Source of the DNA: Tachypleus tridentatus
Taxonomy: Eukaryota; Arthropoda; Merostomata; Xiphosura; Limulidae
Assembly (NCBI RefSeq): GCF_004210375.1
Contig: NC_134831.1
Location: 44,178,035 to 44,242,034, forward strand
DNA: 64,000 nucleotides
Direction: 5' to 3'
Shown here one piece after another: positions 47,901 to 56,900 of this stretch (the stretch's first letter is position 1; each line of letters starts with the position of its first letter). The translations under genes and the position numbers were made by a program. The notes beneath the pieces were generated by a model. That model did not search any database and was not told the DNA's origin. It worked only from the letters and a program-made list of their open reading frames with translations.

Positions 47901-50900
47901 TTCAAATTGAACTAGATGGACTGTAATTCTTAAAAGGGAATCACATTAAAAAAGATCTAATGTATAAATTAAAAAACTTAAAAGGCATTAAAAAATTAAT
48001 GGCCTTTAAAAAACTAAAAACATTTCTAGGGTGGACAGTGTCACCATTGTGAATAACACTGTCTAACATTATGGATATTCCTTGGGACAGAACATGCTTA
48101 AAATGATGCCATCGTTGAAAGTTATAATGATGGCAAGACAGTAAAATGTGGTTTATTGTGACCTACGTGTTACACAGACAACACATTGGTGCATCAGTCC
48201 CAGATAAAAGAAAACGATGAGTTAAAAAACTGTGACCAATGTGTAGTCTAGTTAGAATAAATTCTTCTTTCCAAACCTTATAGAAGCTAGACAGCCAAAG
48301 TTCAATAGACAGTTTTATTTGGAAAAGCTTGTTATCATGTTGCTCACACCAAGTCGACTGCAAAACAGCACAGAGCTGAACCTTGAATGCAGGACCATAG
48401 TCCACGTGTGGAACAGGCACAGCAAAGGTAGTGCCACAGCAGATAGATTTAGCTGCAATGTCGGCAAGCTCATTCCCAAGAATACCAACATGGCCCAGAT
48501 AGAAGTAGATGTTAAAGAGAAATGGGGCAGTCAGTTTTGAATATCGATGAGAATAGGGTTTGAACTAACATGAAGCAATTCCAGTGCCAGTAAAGAACAA
48601 AGCGAGTCAGTATAAATACTGCAATTTGGGTACTGATTAGCTTCTATATAATCCAGGGCAAGTGAAATGGCATACAATTCAACACTGCACACAGAAGCTG
48701 TAGAGGAGATTCTGTGCATAGCCACTGAACTACAACAAACCATGGCAGAGCCCACACAGTCACCTGATTTTGAACCATCTGTATAAATAAGAATAGAAGG
48801 ATGGTTTGAAAGATGTTCAGCAAATAACAGACAGTATTTCCAATTGGGAGTGTCTGCTTTTCTCTGATGACTTAAAGATAGGTCACACTTGAAGACTGTA
48901 AAAAGCCATGGTGAGATGGGCTGACCAGTGGATACAGCAATGTTAAACAACGACAGACCCAATTCATCCAACTGTACCTGGATACGAAGGCCGAAAGGAG
49001 CAATGGCAGATCATCTGTTCTGAAAAAGTATGGCCTTCCGAGGAAAGAAAACACAACCCCAGGTGGGATGCTTTGGTAAGGAACGAAGTTTTGAAGCATA
49101 TAGTACAGACAATTGGAAACGTCAGAGGTGCAAAAAAGTTCATAAGACTCTGTGTATAAGCTATGAACTGGGGAAGTGCAGAAAGCCCCAGTGTAGAGTT
49201 GAAGTCCTTGATGATGAATGGGGTCCTGCTTCTTTAAGGTCAAGGTCCTGGCAGAGCCATAGACCAGTTATCCATAGTCAAGTTTTGATCGAATAAGAGC
49301 ACAATATATCTTTAGCATAGAACATCGATCCACTCACCAAGTGGTAGAAGAGAGGACATGGAGGATGTTCAGTGCTCTTGTACATTTGACCCATAGCTGT
49401 TTGATATGTGTTATAAAGGTCAGCTTATGGTGAAAGATAAGCCTCAAGAACTTTCTCTCAGGGACTACAGGCAGCACAGCTTCACTGATACGGAGTTCAG
49501 GATCAGGGTGAATACTCTGCTGGCAGCAAAAGTGCATGCAAATGGTTTTAGAGAGAGAGAGAAGTTAAAGCCATTTGCTGTGGTCAACTTCAGTAAATGA
49601 TTGAGGGCAGCATGTAGCTACTGCACAATAAACCTCGTGTATGATGGCTTCCATGTCTCATGTCAGTCGTTGACACAGAGCCCATTTGCAACAATAAGAG
49701 GGAGTTGTTAAGTGATGGCATTCATCTTTATACTGTAAAGCGTGACACTCAAAACACAGCCCTGAGGGACTCCAAGTTCCTGTAGAAAAGAATGGGAAAT
49801 GTCAAACCCACATGAACTTGGAATTGCCTGTCCATTAAAACATTTTTAATAAATATGGGCAAATGGCCACATAACCCATGTATATGGAAGTCTTGCAAAA
49901 TGCCATACCTCTATCTTGTATCATAAGCCTTCTCATTGTCAAAGAATATTGATACAAGATATTGTCATTTGAGAAAGGCTTCTCTGATTGATGTTTCAAG
50001 TCGAATCAGATAGTCCATGATGGAGCACTGTCGTTGAAACCCACATTGGGTGCTTGAGAGGAAGTGGTTTAATTTAAAGAACCAAACAAAATGAGCATTA
50101 ACCATCCTCTCCAAGGTCTCACAGAGACTGCTTGTCAAAGCAATTAGACAGTAGTTTGAAGGAATCTTGGGATCCTTCCTAGGCTTAGAGAAAGGCAGGT
50201 CAATAGCCTGATGCCAGGCATCAAGAAAAACATTCTCCAACTCAATCCAGTTAAAAACAATTAGAAGAAGAGTAAAAGAAGCAGGAGATAGATGGTGCAG
50301 CATTTAATACTGTACATCATGAGGTTGGACTGATGTACTGCCAGACCAATGAAGGACAAGTTTGAGTTCCACCAGCATAAAGGGAGATTATAGTCATAAA
50401 GGCAATCAGTTCAAAAGGAAAGAGGTGATCACTCTGCCCAAGTCTTAATGGCTAAGAAGGTGCAGGAAGTAAAAGTGCTAGATACCTTTCACCTAGAGTA
50501 TCGGCAATGCTCCAGGCATCAGCTACTTCCTGGCCATCAGAGAGCAAGATTGAGAGAGGGACAGAATTATATTGCCCACAGACCTTTTGAATCTTGTCCC
50601 ATATGACTCTGAAACTAGTGATAAAAGATATGCTTGTTGTGAACTTAATCCAAGATTCCTTCTGGCTTTCACATCTTACCCACTGAGCACGTGCACAGGC
50701 CTGCTGAAAAGCGATGCAATACAAGAGTGTGGGATACCTACAAAAAGCATGGCAGGCCTGTTTTTGAGTCTTCCGTGCCATGTAGCAGGCAGGATTCTAC
50801 CAAGGAAAAGGATATGGTGGAAAACATGTTGAGGTTTAAAGAATACACTGAACAGCTGACTGTATAATACAGTGAGTTACTACTGCTACACAGTCATCTA

Positions 50901-53900
50901 CTGATGACCTACAGATGATGACAGGATCAAGTTCTGCAAGAGCAGTGAAAGAAGGCTAGTTTGCTTGATCCAGCTTCCACAAGGGTATACAAATCGGGTG
51001 GCATCAATCACAGTCAGTCTCTCTCAAAATTGTAGGAAAATGATCACTGCCTCGTGGATTATTGTTAACCTTCCATGAAAAGTGGGAGAATAGTAAAGGG
51101 GAGCAAGCTGAGAGATCAACAGCAGTAAAAAACTGACTAGGTGCATGAAAATAAGTATAAGAACCACCATTGAAAAGAGAAAGGTTGTGATCAGAGAGCA
51201 TATGCTCTATGAAGCAACCCCTCCTATCAGTATCAGCACTCCCTGAGAGGGGATGATATCCATTAAAGTCCCCCAGGATTAAAAAGGGAGACAGGAACTG
51301 TTCAATGAGAGCATCAAGGTCTGACTGATCATAGGTTCCTCCAAGCGACAGGTAGAGAGAACAAACAGTGATGGTATGACCCAAGGAAATATGGATGGCT
51401 ACAGCTTCCAAGGGTATGTCAAGTGGCAAAGACAGGATGGGCACATATCGATCAACCAACAGTGCCACCTGTCCATTCACTCGTCCATCACACAGCCTGC
51501 CATTTCTGTACAAAGAAAACTGCTGAAAGGTGACTGTATCGGCAGGTTTCAGAAATGTTTCCTATTAGAAAAGACATACAGAATGGTAGGAAGCAATCAG
51601 TGCTTTGATGTCATCCAGATTAGAATGTAAACCTCGACAGTTCCATTGTATCCAAATGGCAATTTTTATTTATGTGTAAGTAAATTGGGTGGAGAACCCT
51701 TCTGTTTACGACATCTTTTTTTCTGCCCTGGGTCAATTGGGCAGGTCTCTGCTGTTGGAAAAGAATTCCAGCAACTAAGGATATGAACAAATGATTGTTT
51801 TACATCTTGGGGTGGGAGAAGAAGATGTACCTGAAGAAATGCCCATACCCAGTACCAAAGGAAGTGTTGACATTGATTAACCAATTTTTTTAAGCATGGA
51901 GGTCAAAAGACTTTTCATTTGGTTTGAGAACAGTTCTTTTGGAGGCACAAAGAGATCTGTTTGCTCTCCCACTTTAGTAGTGTAATGAAGTGCAGCAGCA
52001 TACATCTGAGATGAAGTGGCAGACAGCAACATTTGAACATCAGGGTAAGTAATGCTATGAATCATTTTCAAATACACCTCTTTTTCTTCCAACTATTTAG
52101 GGCAAGAACGAAAGTAGGACAGGTGAGAGCCATTGCAATTGATGCAATGAGGGTCCATTTCACACTCATAGGCATCATGGAGCCCTACGAGGGGACGCAC
52201 TAAAATGCCAAACAAGGACACTGCAGCAACGCCAGGGTTTCCTGAGCACTATACCCAAACACCAGCATCAGACACAATGTCCAAAACACCCATTGAGAGC
52301 TTCCAACACTGGTACTTGGTTGACCATAGCCCAAGTGAACCAATTGACTGACCCAAGGAGGGCCACCCCAAGACCACCCATTTACAGGAATTCAAGGCCA
52401 AAGTGGTGTGTTAGGGTTGGACCCCTCAACCACCAGGATCCTCTCCTCTGAGAGACCAACATGAAATGTTGCTCAGCATGAAATAAACATCGATGTAAGG
52501 AGGAGGAGGATAAATAACACATATAGAGGAAGGAGTGCAAGGTAATAAGGAAAGTATTGTATTATAGGAAATTGGGGAAAATGATAGATTCGACACTGGA
52601 AGGCGTGGGGTAACTCAGAAGAGTAAAAAGGCTGTTAAAAATCCTCATTTTCACAAACAGTTAGTATGACCTTCAAAGTTGTCATATTAACTTCTATATT
52701 CATGATAAAATGATGAAATTTTAAACAATGTTGGGAGAAAGATATTAATAACTAAAAGATATTTGCACAGAAAACTAAAATTGAAAACAGTAATAAAATT
52801 TAGAAATAATCTTTCCACTTCATGTGATGTTAATACAGAAAAAAACAACATGAATATATCACAATAAAAGCATAGCTTGGTTATAGCACTGCCAAAAGTG
52901 AAGTGACAGTTTGACAGAATCAGATATAGGGTGCTACATACATCAGGAGGTTCTGCTTCACTCCTCTTGGTGGAAGGTTGACACCTGACAACTTGTATGC
53001 GAGGCACAGTGGAACCAGAATAATTGTGGGAGTGTAAGACATGTTGCATGCAAAAAACATTTTGCACATAAAGGGCAAAACTGAATGAGAATAGCTATAT
53101 ATGTGAGTAGAAGTAGTGTACCATGTCAGAAATTCGTGTTAAGAAAATACCATATATTCCTTTACATTCAGCATACATTCCAGCATGTATTGACCAGAAA
53201 CAAGTGTTATTTTATGTAGTATTACAGAATCACCAAATTACCTTCAGTTCTAATGTGGCACACACTCTTTTAAGTTTAATGCATTTGATGTGATTTTAGG
53301 AGCAATTGGCACTGAGCACATGCAAATTTTGCACCATGTTTAATGACTAATACTAACATAACAATCTACAAACATATGTTTGTAGCAAAACATATATTAT
53401 ATTATGTAAATATAAACAAATTATAAAATAAAAATAATATAATGAAAGAAAACTTACAGGCATTGGAATCTTAGTAAGCTCTTTTCCAATACAATTTTTC
53501 ATAATGGACCATAAGCTAAGACTATAATTTGGTCTCTCAGGAACACTGATTCTACGCTTATGTTTCCCTTCTTTTTCTGTTTCTTCATTTTGCTCAAAAG
53601 AGCCATTTTCAGATTTTTCATTTGTCCAAGAGAACTGGTTAGATTCATTAAACTCTTCCTGAAAAAAACACAAAAAAACATGTTGGTTACTTAGTGTTAT
53701 TGATAGAACACTAAATAAGATAACTGAACTGTTGAGTTAGAAATTACAAACAGTAAACCAAATCTATAACCTTAATGTTCCTAATAAACTGTCAGTGATT
53801 CACTTTCATACTCTAACATTCTTAAATGCTTACTCACTAACAGTTTATTTACCTAGACGTCACTTTAACTTAATAATTCAAATAAATCAACATTAAATTC

Positions 53901-56900
53901 TTGATCAATATTGTAACCCTATCATTTTGCTTAACTTATGCTCATGCACTCATCATGTTCTGTAAATTAGCATGTATACTTCAATAACACAATCCTAGCA
54001 TCTTTTCATGCAATATTAATATCACTTAAATCCCAGGTGTACACTAAATTCTTTCCATTACATGAAATAATTACAAAAAACATAACTCCATGAGAGTATC
54101 AGACTGTTGCAAGTGAAATATCAGATTTTTATGTGCAAATTGGAAACTCAATCTTTAGTAGCTGAAAGAAAAGCATTATTGCAAATTTTCTTATAATATA
54201 CTGTCTGGTTCATTTCAAGTTCACATTATTTTTCTTACTTCACAAACTAAATCATATTCATATTGGTTTTTATCACCTTGGATAAAATTGATATTTGTGT
54301 AATTTTCTTGTACAAGTTTAAGCTTGGTCACAACGTAATAAGAGCAGCTGGTAATATCAATCATGCATTTGGTGATGGTACAGTTAATGAGCATGTATTT
54401 CAGCACTGGTTTAGGAAATTTCTCTCTGGTGACAAGTTTTGGAAATAAGCCTAGGAGATGCCCTCAGACAGCCATTAATGAGAAAAAATTGAAAGCCTTA
54501 GTTGAATTAGATACCTGCCAAACTGCAAGAAACTTGTCAAACAACATTATTCAACAGTTTCCTGATATTCAAGCAATTGGTAAAGTAAAAAAGCTCAATA
54601 AATGAATACCTCATGAACTGACTGAAAATCATCAAACAAGATGAACTGAAATTTTTTTCTTACACTTTACTTGCAACAAAAATGATCCATTTCTTGACAG
54701 AATTGTCACCTGTGATGAAAACTGGATTCTTTACAACAATCAATAATGATCCAGAGAGTGGTTTGACTATGAAGAAGCACCAAAACCAGTTTATCACCAT
54801 AAGAAGTTTATGATCAGTGTTTGGTGGTCATAAACAGGTGTGATCCATTATTTATTCTTAAATCCAGGAGAAACAACCACAGCAGAGGAATATTGTTGGA
54901 AACCTAAAATTATGTATCAAAAGTTGTCAGAAAAACATCCAGCAACAGTTCATTACAGTGGAGCCAAAGCGCTTCATGACAATGCTTGACTCATGTTTTG
55001 CATGTTACTAAATGAACTTCAGTATGAAACTTTATTTCACCTACCATATTCACCAGATCTCTACCCAACAGGCTATCATTTTTTAAACATCTGGACATTT
55101 TTTTAAAGGAAAAAAATTTGCAAAACAAAGGTCTATTGTTTGTCTGTTTTTGTTTTTGAATTTTGTGCAAAGCTACACAAGGGATATCTGTGCTAGCTGT
55201 CCCTAATTTAGCAACCTAAGACTAGAAGGAAAGCAGCTAGTCATCACCACCCACCACCAACTCTTGGGCTACTCTTTTACCAACGAATAGTGGGATTGAC
55301 TGTAACATTATAATGCCCCCACAGCTGAAAGAGTGAGTATGTTTAGTGCATCGTAGATTCGAACCCACGACCCTCATATTACAAGTCAAATGCCTTAACA
55401 CACCGGGCCAAGGTCAATTGAATGTGCCTTTGAAGACTTTATTGCATCAAAGGACCTCCAATTCTTTACATATGACATTTACTAACTTACAACTCATTGG
55501 CAAAAGTGTATTGAGTCTAAAGGAACTTATTTTAATTAAATACATTAAGTAGCAAAGAGATTAATTTGTTTCACATTTTCCTTAAACAATGAAACATTTC
55601 ATATGCAACAGCCCAATACTTTCATGAAAAAGAAAGTATTTACAAAAAAAATATTACTTCAAAAATTTATTTGAAACACCTATGTGAATGCAATTTGAAC
55701 AAACTAAAACACAAATAAAAGCTACAATTAAAACAAAACAAAATTTAAACTACATTAGTAGATGTCAACCATAGGAAAAAGGTTAGGAATTCACATGCAG
55801 ATGTGAAATTACAAGTACAATAATAAAAGTCAAAACGTCTCAGCTTGTTTGCACTAACTGTCTTAGTTAAATGACACTGGCTCAAAGCAATATAAAATGT
55901 TAGCAATTAAACTGATTTAAATTAAAACATTCACTAATGATGACTTAAAAGATAATTAATAATGTTGGAAATGTATTTGTGAAGAGTGTTTGTAGACTTC
56001 ATTTAATTTTCAGCTTTAATACCAAACTTCAGGAAAAATAAGAAGATACTCACTCAATATAGTGAGTAATTGTTTTTACCAATTATATTGCTTCCATTTA
56101 CAAGGATAATGGGCACATGAAGTGTTATAACATACAGCTTAAACTGTGTGTAACATCATAGAGAAGAACTACAAGTCTGTGTAATAAATTCCTATAGAGA
56201 CACCTATAAAACATCTCAGGTAGAATATATATTTTTTTTATTGTATTTCAAAAGATATATTCTTTACGATACAATCAGAATTTTCACAAAATTTTGTAAA
56301 TTCACAAAAATGGTCTTGAAAGATAAACTTAAATTAAGCCTCACTTATTACGCTGGAATTATCACAAAAAATAATTTTGATTAATGAATAAAAGATAAAC
56401 ATTACCAATTTGATTCACTAAAAAGCATATTTTTACTAACAAGTCAGAAATGAGCCTGTTATAATTCAATTTTTTTTTAAGTTTATATTTTGAATTAATA
56501 CTTATTTTGCAAATACTATCATCTTTTTTTCATTTTTATTTCCAACATCAAATCTTCATTTAATTTTTAAACTACATGCTACATGTTATTATTTTTGCAG
56601 CCAAAAATATGTTTGATACTAAGTTCAGAAAAATGAATACAGTGAAGAATAATGATATACTGGACAAGAAAATATTGCCTTCAAACAAACGCAGAAGAGA
56701 AATGAAGAAATCATTACCTAAAATACAAAGCTTACTTGGTTACTTCTTCTTGTAATAACTCGAGCTTCTTCTTTGTCCCGATCTAGATCTGTGTCAGATT
56801 CTGATGAGGCACCATCTGCATAACCTTGACCTTCACTCTGAAGACTCATTCCACTACTGGTACGACTTTAAAAAAAAACAACACATAAGGCTGTTGTTTT

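Larger units (their letters stand above)
47545..52455 (-). mobile_element. I-like LINE, copy 2 (EN, RT, RNase H; ORF1 largely deleted)
   Basis: Minus-orientation copy of the element at 22.0-27.3 kb, inside the OSBP intron between exons 3 and 4. In transcript order it has the 5' untranslated block (GTGTTAGGGTTGGACCCCTC, about 52410), an ORF1 remnant, endonuclease 51513-51004, linker 50781-50452, RT from 50303, RT C-terminus 49537-49334, the [20 protein letters not shown] block at 49243-48872 and RNase H 48971-48531. The two-unit 3' repeat lies at 47.64-47.88 kb. About 700 bp of ORF1 are missing at about 52182 relative to copy 1. Frameshifts make it inactive. It shares the transcription orientation of OSBP. 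Confidence 0.9.

Noticed and set aside
52687-53067. 126-codon minus-strand frame as a gene
   Set aside because: No domain, AT-rich hydrophobic tail, and no splice context; it lies in the OSBP intron.
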